Shown here: in pieces, positions 11,001 to 21,018 of the stretch
How positions within the stretch are numbered: position 1 is the first letter of the stretch
How the letters are laid out: each line of letters starts with the position of its first letter
Assembly: GCA_018136815.1 (NCBI GenBank)
Contig: CM030935.1
Location: forward strand, 5,073,194-5,118,793
DNA length: 45,600 bases
Direction of reading: 5' to 3'
From: Isochrysis galbana
Taxonomy: Eukaryota; Haptophyta; Isochrysidales; Isochrysidaceae
The notes under the pieces: generated by a model
Databases searched by the model: none
What the model was told of the DNA's origin: nothing
The model's input: the letters and a program-made list of their open reading frames with translations, nothing else
Position numbers and translations under genes: made by a program

Positions 11001-13067
11001 GGAGGCGGAGACATCGGCGGAATGCCCTGACTCTCCTCCCCCACTACCACAGCTGTCTGAACTTGCGGACATCACAAATCTGACGCCTGATTGCAATTGT
11101 GAATCGGAGGCCGCCGCGCCTGGTGCGCTTGCGTACACAAGTGGACTTACATGTGGCCCCGGCGTTGAATCGCAGCCACAACGCACACTGGAGCTCGCTG
11201 AGTTTGGTTCGGACCTCAACACAGCGCCGACGCCGATGTCGACGTGGCCACGTAAGCATCCAGCCATGGAGCTGCGAACCCAGCTTGTGCTACCATCCCC
11301 AACTGCATCAGTGCACTGGGCGCCGTCACCACTGACATTGCAAGTGGGTGTGGCCAACTCCAAGGCCTCACATCCATCTTGCGAGGCGGCATAGCAAACC
11401 GTACCCATCTCTGCATGTTGGCTCAACCTTTGCGTGAGCGGGACGCCCCCCACCTTCATGATGCTTATGTTCGGTGGTGTGCTGCTGGCAGGGGGCGCAT
11501 CGTAAGAGGTCCTACTAAGGGGCAATTGCCGGTCGTCTGGATGTCTGCCCAGGGGCCCTAGATTCTCTTTTCGAGCGACGACAGGACCCGACCGTGGCGA
11601 GGCGCATTCAAGTTCCGGTGGCGACCTGGGACGTGAAATGGCCGGAGTCTCTTCGGGAGCGGCTCGAAGCGCTGACGTTGTGCACGACATAAGCGTCGGG
11701 TCGTCAGAGACCGACGGCTCCAAATGAAAAAGGCAGCTATTGCTGCCTACGCTTCCCGCGCTGCCGAATGTCGCGGCCGGACGCATCAGGGCTCCATGCA
11801 AGAGGTGGGCTCGTGGGCTGCTTTCAGAAGATGTGGCCGGACCGGCAAGGCGCACACCCGACAGAGACAGGAGCGGCGCCTCATCCCTGTACGCATCACG
11901 GCACAACGGGCTACTGCCAGCACTACTAGCAGTTGCTGCAGCCGCGACGGCCCTCCAATCTATTGCCGAAAGGTCAAGCCCGGAGATAAGATCATTAGAT
12001 TCGGAAAAGTTCTCGCCGTCTTTCGTGTGAGGAGCACTGAGGCGAGCGACGACGTCACCCTCGTCGATGGCGGCGACCGTGGTCATGGTGACATCCGACG
12101 CCCTGTACAACTCTGACGCGGCACCGTGATGCGCACAGGATACTACATCGGAACATGAGCTGGCCGGCCCCAGCGCTCCACGGAAGTCGAGCTGCCTAGG
12201 AGCAATGTCAGGCTTGCACGACTCTTTTGGCGTATATGCCGCATCTTTCTGGCTCTCCACGTCATCGTCTCCCTCTGCAGGATGCAGGCGCTCCTCTTCG
12301 CATGCCAAGCTGCTTCCCTCTATAACAGCGGCCAGGGCATCCTCGAATGCCTGAGCGGCAGTCTGAGGATGAGCGGCAGGGTGAGGACCGTGCCTCCTTG
12401 CGCCATGATGCGAAGAGTGTGGGGAGCTCCTAGATGGTGATGCGAAGGTGCCCGTGGAACCTTCATCGATGGAGTTGGGGTGAAATGTGAGATCGAGGCG
12501 GAAGGATTGAACGCACGCTCAGTTTCAGGGGTGCACCAGTCATGGGCCGCAAGCGCACCTGAAAATGGAGAGTAGGACGGGCCAGAGTAGGATGAGAAGA
12601 CTGCCTTAGCCTCGCGGATGGCGGAGACGAGTAGCTCGTACCACAAGCGGGCCTCCTCTGCGCTGCGGGCACGCAGCGGCAGCGTGAGCCCAGACTCCTC
12701 GTCCGTCACATGCAGCTCGGCTGAGGGCTGCCCATGCGACTCGTCCGCCTGCAAGTAAGGAGCAGAGGCAAAAGGATCCTCAGCGGCGGCAGTGGCTTCA
12801 CCTCCCGGCAGCAGTGGCACTCTGGGCGGCTACGCGGTAGCAAGGCGTGCATCTCACGATGGGTATAGCTTTGGCTGCGCATAGGTTGAGGCTCCCCTTG
12901 GCGCGCTCTCCCGGCGCGTCTCTCCATCGTAGAGAGGAGGGAGTAAGCTCGATCCACCGGCGGCGCCAGCCAGAGAGCGGCAGCGCACGGCGCAGAGGGT
13001 GAAGGGGCCGCTTGCTCAGCCAATCGGCACGCAGCACGCGCTCGAGAGGCTCGTACGACTCGATCAT
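8040..13067 (-). CDS. Large PH-domain protein with MIT-like C-terminal segment
   Basis: Model of three exons: 13067-12834, 12748-12559 and 12460-8040 (about 1614 aa). The introns of 85 and 98 nt are placed to keep the frame; donor GTAGCC is non-ideal and the second acceptor is weak. Residues about 10-135 form a PH domain split by intron 1: WLSKRPL, GWRRRWIELTPSSLRW, then SAEEARLWYELLVSAIREAK, with the usual C-terminal-helix Trp. PH domains bind phosphoinositides, so membrane association is likely. The body (about 200-1350) is Ser/Ala/Pro-rich and probably disordered. Residues about 1361-1407 (ALRLISKSFKRAAFLEDGGQ, then HIAQALEEFTLSAM) look like a MIT three-helix bundle, as in ESCRT-linked proteins. 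A hydrophobic Trp-containing helix follows near 1510-1540. Function beyond PI binding and trafficking is inference. Confidence 0.75.
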
Positions 13068-14096
13068 CGCCGCTCGTTGGAGGCGGCGCCAGCTGTGCGG
13101 AAGGGGAAGTGGGGGGAGGGGGAAGGGGAGAGGGGGGAAGCAGGAGAGGGAGAAGTGGGGGGCGGGGGGGGGGGAGGAGAGAGAGAGAGGAGTGGCGGGG
13201 TGAAGTGATGGGAGAGGGACATTAAAAAAGAACTTTTGAGGGGAGGGGGAAGGTTGGCCCCTCTCTCCTCTCCGAAGGTGTGGTGGTGTGTGGACGGGGG
13301 AGAGAGAGGGCGGGGGGGAGGGGAGGAGGGGAGGGGGGGGGGGGGGAACAAGCAAGGCCTGCGCAGGCGAGAGGGAGGCGAGGGAGACGAGATGGCCGAG
13401 GCCGAAGCAGAGAAGAACGGAGAGAGAGAGGACGGAGAGAGCGCGCGAGATGGGAGAGGGTTGGCTTTCACTGTGAAAGGCGGTGGTTGTCTCTCATCAC
13501 GCTGCCCACCACCCGGGACGAACTCTCCCTCCTGGGGTTCAACTCCGTGGACGACAGCTCTACTCAGTAGGAGTCTTTATTTTCTATCGAGCTCAAGATT
13601 TCTAGATTTTCGTCTTGTTTGTGTGGCCTGTCTGTTGTTCCGCCTACCGCCCGTTTACGTTTACTGCAGGGATTCACAGTAAGCAGAAAGTAACGCCCGT
13701 TCACACCTCGCGGTCATCGGGATTCTTCTCTACGGCTTTTGCTCCGTCGCGAACGGCCGCGCCGCAAATGGGGGCTGACCCATCCTAGCAGCTGGGAGCT
13801 GGGAAACACAGCCGGGGCTTCTCCAAACACAGGCAACACAGTTTGTGCTTGGGTTTCGTAGAAACACAGCCAAACACAGTCCCAAACACAGCGGGACAGC
13901 GGGGGGTCTCTACCTCTATAACTCACAACTATCTCTTCTAAGTATAGTGTATAGTGCTTTATATTGTATAATATATGCCTATATGCCCCGCGCCCCGCGC
14001 GCGGCTCCGCTGCTCCGCTCCCCGCTCCCCTCGCGCGCGGCCCCGCGCTACGCTCCCTTGTGACCGTGCGCGACCCCCCCCCCCCTCTCTCCTCCC
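13068..14096. other. Purine/pyrimidine-biased 5' flank and spacer
   Basis: From 13090 to 13460 the plus strand is almost pure G/A, so the coding strand of the PH gene has a long C/T leader. Short AACACAG-type motifs recur at 13804-13895. No gene is supported. Pro/Ser- and Gly/Arg/Glu-rich frames on both strands follow from the base bias. Confidence 0.45.
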
Positions 14097-15659
14097 TCAC
14101 TCATCCCCATGTTCAACCCCAACGTCGACCCCTCCGCCCTCCGCCGCCCTCACGCCCTCCTCCGCCCTCGACCCGTCCGCCGCCCTCGCCCCCTCCTCCG
14201 CCCTCGACCCCTCCTCCGCCCTCCAACCCTCCGCCGCCGCCTCCTCCTCCGTCACCGCTTTCTCCACCTTCGTCGTACCTCCTGCGGGCGCGCGGCTGCT
14301 GGCAGCGACGCCGAGCAGCTTGACGGCGAGTGGGCTGCGCCTCGCAGCGTCGACACGTACGCGCACACGTCGCGGTCGAACAGCCAGCAGTTCGAGAGGA
14401 TCAGCCGCTCCAGCCGCTGCAACCCCTCCAGGTGCCGCAAGAAACCGCGCAACAGCGTGCCCGACAGGTCCAAGTGCAACAGCGTCGAGGGAAGCCGCGT
14501 GCCACGCAGAAACTCGATCCCCACCGGGATGTCGTGCGACAGCGTCAGGCAACGCACCGGCGCGCGCGCCGCACGCAGGCACGTCACCGTGCACCCGCAC
14601 CCGACCGCCTGCACCACCTCCAGCCGCGAACCACTCGTCGTCATCGCACCCCGCAGCGCCTCCTCGAACGTGCTCCTCGTCGCGAACACGCGGCGCAGCC
14701 CAGGCGGCAAGCACAGCGGCGCGCAGTCGCACACCACCAGCGTGTCCACTCCCGGCGCCTCCAACTCCAACCACCGGCCTCCTCCTCCTCGGACGCCCCT
14801 CAGCATCTCCACCTCGAGCAGACGCACGCCGCGGGCTCGGCTACGGTCTTCGCGGACTCCTCCTCCTCGAGCTCAATGGCCTCTTCCTCCAGCTGCGTGG
14901 CCACCTCCAAAACCTCTTGGGCGGGTGCGTCGGACGTCTTCTCTTCATTCTCCTCCGTCTTATCCTCACCTTCCTGGTTTCAACGCCGTTTGCTGCAAAG
15001 CAAAAGGCAAGCGATTCCCCACGAGACTCCAGGACGCATTTCGCCCCAGTCACCATCACTCCATCCGCAAGCGTGTGAATGAGCTTCAGCATGCGTGCGA
15101 GCATGACTTGAGCGATCGCAGTGTCGTCATAACTCGCCAAAGAGGTGCGATTCACAAGATGGATGTCAATTGTGTAGAGCTCCCGATTCCCCGCTCGCTG
15201 GAGGCTCTCGGCCGCGCTCTTGGTTGGCGCAGACCACGCGCGTGCAAAGTCGTACTTCCAGTCTCCCAAGACGAGCTGCCGGGGGTGCTGGATGCAAAAG
15301 GCCGCGATGGTGACGACCTCCTCCAACTCATGGGTGCTTACCGGATCGTCGCACGTCAAGGACACCTTGAATGCGAGGCCCCCGGGGCTGTCGGTGAAGA
15401 AGACGACTTCCCGAAAGGTCCTCTGCACACTGCGTTCGATGCTGAGAATGTGCGTATCATCAAAGGTGGTTCGCGTGCGGACTCGTTCCGTGCCTGGTCG
15501 CCGCCAGAAGGCGTCGTGGCGGCTCACGAGGACGGGTGCGTTGCCAAAGACTTGGAGGCAAAGCCCGGCGTACCGCGCACCCACCGCGCCGTACAATGCC
15601 CCGATGGTCAGCAGAACCCCCGCCCACGCAGCCTCACGCGCAAGCACATCCCGACGCAT
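14097..15659 (-). pseudogene. LRR protein with N-terminal membrane segment, frame-broken
   Basis: The protein signal runs continuously on the minus strand but moves through several frames. Part A (15659 to about 14970) starts MRRDVLAREAAWAGVLLTIG with one likely TM helix, then a mixed domain (for example QLVLGDWKYDFARAWSAP). Part B (about 14980-14840) is a Glu-rich stretch (LEVATQLEEEAIELEEEE). Part C (about 14850-14280) is leucine-rich repeat: LLHLDLSGTLLRGFLRHLEG, then LQRLERLILSNCW. Part D (to 14097) is a degenerate EEG/RAEE minisatellite of about 18 nt per unit. The frame shifts near 14970, 14835 and about 14300 do not coincide with normal-length introns. Either it is a decaying gene, the assembly has indels in simple sequence, or unusual splicing occurs. 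The intact protein would be a membrane-linked LRR protein of unknown role. Confidence 0.55.
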
Positions 15660-15743
15660 GACTGTCCAGGACGCGCGCCGCCAATCCGAAATCTAATGTA
15701 CGATGCCTAGCAAGTATTTTCTGCCTCGTATTAATAAAGGACA
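15660..15743. promoter_or_regulatory. Short divergent intergenic (bidirectional promoter)
   Basis: Only 84 bp separate the ATG of the minus-strand LRR gene and the ATG of the plus-strand two-TM gene. The right half is AT-rich and holds TATTAATAAAGGACA directly before the plus ATG. Any promoters for both genes must be here or overlap the coding regions. Confidence 0.4.
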
Positions 15744-16022
15744 ATGAAACTCAGCTGGGACAAGGATACTTGGGAAATGGTCGGATTGGGCGTTGGAATC
15801 TTCCTCATCGTCACAGTTGCGGTGCTCTTCCTGGTTGGCGTCATCATCCTCGGTATCGAGGTATACAAGCAAATGAAAAACAGTTCAAACAAGCAGGAGA
15901 AGAAGTACGACTTCAAGTGGACCCCGCGCATGACCATCGGGGCGGCATTGATGGCACCTGCGGTCATTGCGTTGATCATTGCGTTTGTAATCGCAGCGCC
16001 CGCCTCTATGATGTATGTTTAA
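15744..16022 (+). CDS. Small two-TM membrane protein
   Basis: Intronless 92-residue protein. A charged N-terminus (MKLSWDKDTWEM) precedes a first TM helix of about residues 13-36 (IFLIVTVAVLFLVGVIILGI). A basic hydrophilic loop (KNSSNKQEKKYDFKW) follows, then a second TM of about residues 66-88 (LMAPAVIALIIAFVIAA). I do not recognise a family. The stop TAA is followed immediately by another ATG at 16023, and the next gene starts within 50-120 bp on the same strand. This packing is much tighter than elsewhere in the window. Confidence 0.65.
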   Translation: MKLSWDKDTWEMVGLGVGIFLIVTVAVLFLVGVIILGIEVYKQMKNSSNKQEKKYDFKWTPRMTIGAALMAPAVIALIIAFVIAAPASMMYV

Positions 16023-16069
16023 ATGCCTAAGAACCAGCGCGGGGGTGCATCGCATACGCGCAGCTCTGG

Positions 16070-16534
16070 ATGGCGCACGCCGCATCGCTCAAATTCACGT
16101 CCGCTACCAAGCACCACGCGCGCCCAAAACAACGCGCCATGCCGCTCATATACACGCTCCTTCTCGCCACACTCGCTCCGCCTCCCCACTTCCTGTTTGG
16201 AACCTTCTACGGCGAGCAGGCCCTACAGCTCGCCGCCCGGTGGGGAAGCCGCACCGAGCTTTCCCCTGCGCACCTCCAGCGCCTCGTGCGGGCCAAAACC
16301 ACCCTCGCCAACTCGGGCAACTTTGTCATCCTAGCAGCTCAGGCAGAACACAACAACAAGGCGATCCCATCGCTCCTCGTCTTTCAACCAGCCAGCGAAG
16401 AACAACACGTCCTCAAAGTTTGCCTTTGGGACCAAAGGCTCTCCGTCTCACAGCGCGGGGGGTGCATTGCCCAAGCGCAGCTGTGGTATGCGTGCGTCTT
16501 CAACTCCACGTTCGTCCTGCCAACGGAAGTGTAA
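16070..16534 (+). CDS. Small secreted or membrane-anchored protein, unknown
   Basis: Open frame of 154 codons. A downstream in-frame ATG at 16139 gives 131 residues beginning MPLIYTLLLATLAPPPHFLF, which looks like a signal peptide and may be the real start. The mature part is mixed and contains GNFVILAAQAEHNNKAIPSL and HVLKVCLWDQRL, with a late Cys pair (GGC and WYAC). The alternating hydrophobic pattern suggests a beta-rich fold. No family is recognised. It sits between the two-TM gene and the crystallin-like gene, all on the plus strand and intronless. Confidence 0.55.
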   Translation: MAHAASLKFTSATKHHARPKQRAMPLIYTLLLATLAPPPHFLFGTFYGEQALQLAARWGSRTELSPAHLQRLVRAKTTLANSGNFVILAAQAEHNNKAIPSLLVFQPASEEQHVLKVCLWDQRLSVSQRGGCIAQAQLWYACVFNSTFVLPTEV

Positions 16535-16571
16535 CACGTTGGCCAATCTTTTCTAACGGGTTAACCAAACC

Positions 16572-16934
16572 ATGGGCAACTCCGCCGGGCGAATCGACAA
16601 TCACGGCTTCGGAATCGGCAACTATGACGTCGACAAACAAGACCCCAAGAGTGCACAAGTTATGGCGGGGTGCAAAATGACCATCTTCTCCGAGCCGGGC
16701 TTCAAAGGCAAACACACAACCATCAACGGCCCGTCGATGCTCAGCTCAGAAGACGTGCGCTGGGAGGACGTCGATCTACAGGCGATCGGGTGGACTCAGC
16801 CAGTGCGCTCCTTAAAAGTCGAGTGCCATCCGGACTCGGCAGCGGCAAAACGAAAAGGTCGCCCCCCTTCCGAGGGATATGTGTGGCTTGTGCTTTGTGG
16901 TGGCCCTCTCTCAAGGTGGTGGTTGTTGTGGTAG
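16572..16934 (+). CDS. Beta/gamma-crystallin-like protein
   Basis: The frame of 120 codons starts MGNSAGRIDNHGFGIG. A Gly at position 2 followed by Asn-Ser makes N-myristoylation conceivable. Residues about 33-85 resemble one beta/gamma-crystallin motif pair: CKMTIFSEPGFKGKHTTING (aromatic, then GFKG as in the usual Y/F-x-x-x-x-F/Y-x-G), then LSSEDVRWEDVDL, and a closing PVRSLKVEC strand. Microbial members of this family bind calcium. The last 35 residues (after about 16830) are lower quality and G/T-rich, so the real end may differ or a splice may occur near 16850. The gene begins 37 bp after the previous stop. Confidence 0.6.
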   Translation: MGNSAGRIDNHGFGIGNYDVDKQDPKSAQVMAGCKMTIFSEPGFKGKHTTINGPSMLSSEDVRWEDVDLQAIGWTQPVRSLKVECHPDSAAAKRKGRPPSEGYVWLVLCGGPLSRWWLLW

Positions 16935-18052
16935 GCCTCCTGGGCCTGTGCCGCTTGCGTCAATCGCGCGCCTGGGGCGCGCTCGTCTGCTTGGCCTTCG
17001 GCGGCGCTGGAGAGTACCCCTCCTGTGTTGCCTCTCCTTTTGCTCTTGTGCCCCTTGCTGGGGGGCCTAGTCTGCTCTTTGTCCAGCTTCTTGTTTTGAT
17101 GCGGCATTCCCCCATGGGGGTTCTGCTGCAGATGGTGCCGGGCCGGCCCCTCGCGCCGGAGCGCGAGGGCGGTACCGCGGCTGTGTAGGGTCCCGGCCCG
17201 GAGGCCTTCCCTTTGGAAGCGTCCCACTGGTGTGGTGTGTCTGGTGTGGCTGTGTGTTGTGTAGGGGGTGTGCTGCATGCTGGCTGCTGCCAGCATGGCG
17301 GCCTTGTTCGTGGCGTTCGCGGTGGTTCGCGGGCGTGGCAGGCCGGCTCCTGTGCCCACCTGGCTGGGAAGGTCGTCCTGACGCGGTCGCTTCGGCGACA
17401 GCGGCGTGTCACTCAAGCCTTCGTCCATCTCGGCGAGGGCAGCGGCAGCGAGGGAGGGCGGCGGCGCGCGCTCCATGACCCTATCAGTTTACTGATAGTT
17501 GGACGATCTGACACACAAAAAGGTAATACTCACGCCTGTTTACGGTATGTTTTCAAGCCGACACCTCGAGCGACATGCGAATGGGTTAAAAAAAAGGGAA
17601 CCTCAAGTTGCACCCTCTTCTTGTAGTCGTACACGGACTAACTTCAACGACTACCAACTATGAATACAACTATATTAAGATTAATCACAACGACCATTGA
17701 TTACGCACTAATGACTGCTGATACTGCTGCCGCCTCGGGCACCTGTCACAGGACCGGGACTCTTCTAGCACTCCTTCCTCCATCATCATCATATCCATGT
17801 CCAGATCTTGATTTTGACCCACAACAATGTACGCTGTGGTGTGGAGGAGTGCAAATAGAGTGTGGTGTGTGAGTGCAAAGATGGGGCGCGCTAAAGTATA
17901 GCATGCATCCAAAACACCCCTGCCCCTATCCGCAACAAACACCAGACTATAAAGATGCGCACGTAGTGCACATAAACGTTAGACGCCACAAGAAGATAGA
18001 TCTGCAACATATCATGCACATCTCTAGTCTCTAGCCGCGCCAATGCTCCTCT
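16935..18052. other. Intergenic region
   Basis: No gene is convincingly supported. A minus-strand frame 16796-17476 starts MERAPPPSLAAAALAEMDEG, is polar and basic, and overlaps the crystallin-like end antisense. Its first 40 residues could be an exon, but nothing confirms it. AT content rises after 17640. Confidence 0.3.
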
Positions 18053-18517
18053 TCATTGTGTGACGCGTAAGATGTTGCATCGAGGGGTGACTTTGCCCTC
18101 CCAGGCATGATTCAGGCGCGCACAACATGCGTTGCTTGCGTTGACCGCTATGTGGCCGAGGGCTTCACTAACTGATTTGCTTTCACGGAGTACCTGCACA
18201 TGTGGCATGGCGGACGGTGGGCAACAGCGGGACAGAAACACGTCATCGAAAGAGAGCTGGGCCGCGTGACATCGCCATATTCCTGAACGAGCGTGTGCAG
18301 GTGTATGGCTCTCCTGTGGATCGATGGGAGTCCTGAGCATCATTTCTTTGACTACTGAGAACTCTTTGCTGCACGTCTCGCTCAACTGGACTCCTCTGAG
18401 TACGAACTTTTCCACCACAAAGGTTGCGTTTCGCTTCTCATCCGAGAGATGCACCACCTCTGCCCCAGCGAGCTCGAGCTCACCGCATTCGTACGAGACA
18501 GACGAGGCCGCGCTCAT
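18053..18517 (-). CDS. Hypothetical protein
   Basis: Open frame of 154 residues beginning MSAASSVSYECGELELAGAE and continuing NATFVVEKFVLRGVQLSETC. Composition is balanced, with no low complexity. I recognise no domain and no TM or signal peptide. The opposite strand also has open frames, so coding status is uncertain. It could be a single exon of a longer gene. Confidence 0.3.
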   Translation of the reverse strand: MSAASSVSYECGELELAGAEVVHLSDEKRNATFVVEKFVLRGVQLSETCSKEFSVVKEMMLRTPIDPQESHTPAHARSGIWRCHAAQLSFDDVFLSRCCPPSAMPHVQVLRESKSVSEALGHIAVNASNACCARLNHAWEGKVTPRCNILRVTQ

Positions 18518-18655
18518 CGTCTGCCTGGCGAACGAACTGGCGCGGCAATGCCACAGTCACGACGGAGTGGCCGACGGGAGAGAGGCCGACTCGCGCAATG
18601 CTAATGTTAAAAATCAAATATAAAAGATATTGAATCAACGACGTACTTTAGTTGC

Positions 18656-18729
18656 TGTAGAGTAGACTACTCTAGAGTAGAGAGTAGAGTAGACAAGTAG
18701 ACAACCATTGGAGTAGGAGTAGGAGTACG
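18656..18729. repeat. GTAGA-type microsatellite
   Basis: Interrupted repeats of GTAGA/GAGTA, including TAGAGTAGACTACTCTAGAG, which has hairpin potential, and a GGAGTA triplet at the right end. Lies in the spacer before the VanZ-like gene. Confidence 0.6.
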
Positions 18730-18885
18730 CCGAGACATGAGGTCCCTGCTCTACAGCAGACGGCTATTAGCTTAAAAGCACAAGTACTTCTCTCTCACCG
18801 TGATCGGGCTGGGCGAGGGATGCGGTAGCGAGCGGGTGAGCGACACCTCGCAGTCTGAAGCAGCTCCCAACAACCATTTCGTTGC

Positions 18886-19377
18886 ATGGGTGCCTCAAGC
18901 GAATGCTTGAGCATGGTCTCCACGGCCTGTGGTAGGCAGCTGACATCGTCGATCACGCACGGGATCGTTGCTCTCTTCCATGACAAGAGGAGCCACCGCG
19001 AGCGTATCTACTCTACATACCAGCTACAGGAGCTGGCCCATGAGCGCGATAAGGTGGAGCACTTCCTCGCCAGTGTTGTCATCGTCATATTTGTCTACGC
19101 CGTGATGTGGCGGCGACATGCTGGCTTGCGGTTGGTTGCTGGCACTCTGGTAGCAGCATTTCTGGGCTGCATGAAAGAGGCTGGCGATTCACTGAGTCTT
19201 TGGCCATGGTGCCCTCCATGTGCAGCGGATGCAGAAGACCTCATAGCCGACGGGTTGGGTGTACTGGCTGCAGTTATTCTTCTCCTATCTTGGAATCTCT
19301 GCGCAGTGGTCCTCCGGCGGAGCACGGGGTACCGTACCTTACGGTCCCCACCAGATGGTGAGCTAGCAGAGGTGTAG
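18886..19377 (+). CDS. VanZ-like small integral membrane protein
   Basis: The 163-residue frame has a cytosolic-looking N-terminus, then HERDKVEHFLASVVIVIFVY, where DK-x-x-HF just before the first TM is the hallmark of VanZ-like proteins. A second TM with GTLVAAFLGCMKEAGDSL matches the family's Gly-x-x-x-E motif. A third TM is preceded by DAEDLIADGLGVLAAVILLL, matching the family's D-x-x-A-D/N-x-x-G. Bacterial VanZ proteins are linked to glycopeptide resistance, but most family members have unknown roles. No signal peptide precedes it. Eukaryotic copies are uncommon, so a bacterial or organelle origin is possible. Family placement rests on motif spacing only. Confidence 0.6.
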   Translation: MGASSECLSMVSTACGRQLTSSITHGIVALFHDKRSHRERIYSTYQLQELAHERDKVEHFLASVVIVIFVYAVMWRRHAGLRLVAGTLVAAFLGCMKEAGDSLSLWPWCPPCAADAEDLIADGLGVLAAVILLLSWNLCAVVLRRSTGYRTLRSPPDGELAEV

Positions 19378-19769
19378 AGGTGTAGAGGGGGAGGTAAATG
19401 GGGATCCACGTTGATGGACGAAAATGCAGAACAACTTCTTCACCAGATGCTGTGCAGGCTGTGCTAAGTGCAATATTTTCACGGGAGATTGGATTGCATT
19501 GTTGCCGATCATCTCTTCAAAGCGATCCAGATCATGGATGGGGTTGTTTGCTGTGCGGATTCTATTGCTATTGCTATTGCCACCCTCGTGCGTCGTGCGG
19601 TTCGGCAGCCACAAGCTACCACAGCTTTCAAATTTGGTTGCGTGATAGATGATAGCTTGGCTGCTTTCGGTACCCGCAGATGGATCACCGTCGTCTCCAA
19701 TGGATTAATTCTCGCTATCACACCGGCCAACAAACAACAAACCACAGAGCGCAAGGGCAGAGCAGGCTG
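19378..19769. other. Intergenic region with a possible exon
   Basis: A plus-strand frame at 19468-19770 includes DCIVADHLFKAIQIMDGVVC and has balanced composition, but no family is recognised and no start or splice context is clear. It also holds a short TGCTAT/TTGCTA repeat near 19562-19580. No other gene is seen. Confidence 0.25.
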
Positions 19770-19880
19770 AGTGTCGTCGACCCGAGCGTTACCGGAGGGC
19801 CCTAGGACACTCCGTCGCGAGTAGCACGAGCGGCTAGCGCGGCGCTCTGGCCCTCTTCTCCGCCGGGAGTCGGGAGAGTT
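19770..19880 (+). repeat. Dispersed repeat R3, copy 1
   Basis: About 110 bp with the blocks ACTCCGTCGCGAG, GGCTAGCGCGGCGCT and CCGGGAGTCGGG in that order. The same blocks recur in the same order and orientation at 43066-43186. Its minus strand can be read as Arg/Ser-rich peptide in both copies, but this may be compositional. Confidence 0.7.
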
Positions 19881-21018
19881 AATAAAAAAAACATCTAAAG
19901 ATTCTGGGCTACACACCTACTATTGACGGGTTCCCCCTTTCTTTACTACCAACACCGCCCTTAACTTCCCTTTCTCCACCTCTTTCCCTGCCCCCCTTCA
20001 TTCCTTTTTCTTTGGTTTCCGGGGTCCGGCCTCGGTGCGCTACCTAAGGCCTGGTTCGGAGTGTGGGGGCCGGGCAGGCCTTTTGAGTCGTTGCCTTTGA
20101 TATGCCTGTCCGCTCGGACTCGCGTTGCTCGTTTTGGTTGTGTCGGGGTCGTGGGTCGTGGTGTCGCTATTGGTCCTTTTTGTCTTTGCTTCGCCGGCTT
20201 ATTCGCCTTTATTTAGTTGCTTCTTGGGTTCCTCGATAGCGTGTGCTATTTTCAGCTTGGTGGCTAGTTCCACCAGTTCCTCGCTGGGTTTTGTTGTATT
20301 CCTGCCCATCTGAAGGCTGTAGGCATGAATATTCGTGTAAGGTACGCGCTCACAATTACAATTGAACAGTTCCCCGTGTTGCCACTGACGCACAAGACAC
20401 ACAGATTCGGATTCCCCATGGTCTCAAGTCCAGGTTTGCAGGTTTTGGTCTCGAAATTTGCGATTCGAATTTTGTTTTTGCTGTTACTATAATTGTTGGC
20501 TCGTTTAAGGTAACAAACCGGCATGACTTCGACTTCTCGTTCTGCAGTCGCTCTGCGAGACTCTCTCTCTCTCTCTCTCTCCGTCCGCCTCTCCTCGGCC
20601 GACGGCAAGAAGATTCGTCCAAAACATTCTCCGGTCCCAAGATATCTCGTGGGGGGTCTCTCCGCGCTCCGTGAGGGAAAGGACGCGATCTCGCTCCGAG
20701 ATCGGCCTCGCGCCCTCCCACGCTGCCCCGCCGTGCCCTCGGTCCCTCGCCCCCCCCGCGGCAGGTTCTTTCCCTCGGCGTGCCGTCCGTCGCCTCCGGC
20801 CGTTATATTAATCCCCCCCCCCGCGCGAGGTTCTCTTCTCCCCCGCGCGCGGTTCGTTTCCTCCGGCCGTCGTTGTTCCCCCCCTCGCTTCGATTCCTCT
20901 CGCGGTTCCTTCGATGATTGCCTCCATCTCGTCCGTTCTTCTTCGCGATCCTCGCGGAGGGGGCACCGACGTTTAATGTTAGTTTCGTCGCGGTTTCGAT
21001 GAAAGAAAGGAAGAACGA
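19881..21018. other. Spacer before the integrase remnant
   Basis: No gene is supported. A CT run lies at 20560-20582 and a C/T-rich, CG-rich block at 20700-20930. Open frames on both strands are Arg/Ser- or Arg/Glu-rich low complexity. The last part could be decayed internal sequence of the retroelement whose integrase follows. Confidence 0.35.

Noticed and set aside
14109-15710. 533-codon plus-strand open frame
   Set aside because: It is antisense to the LRR gene; composition is Arg/Pro/Ser low complexity, with no domain.
16796-17476. 226-codon minus-strand frame
   Set aside because: It overlaps the crystallin-like gene antisense and is polar without domains; only a possible small exon at its start.
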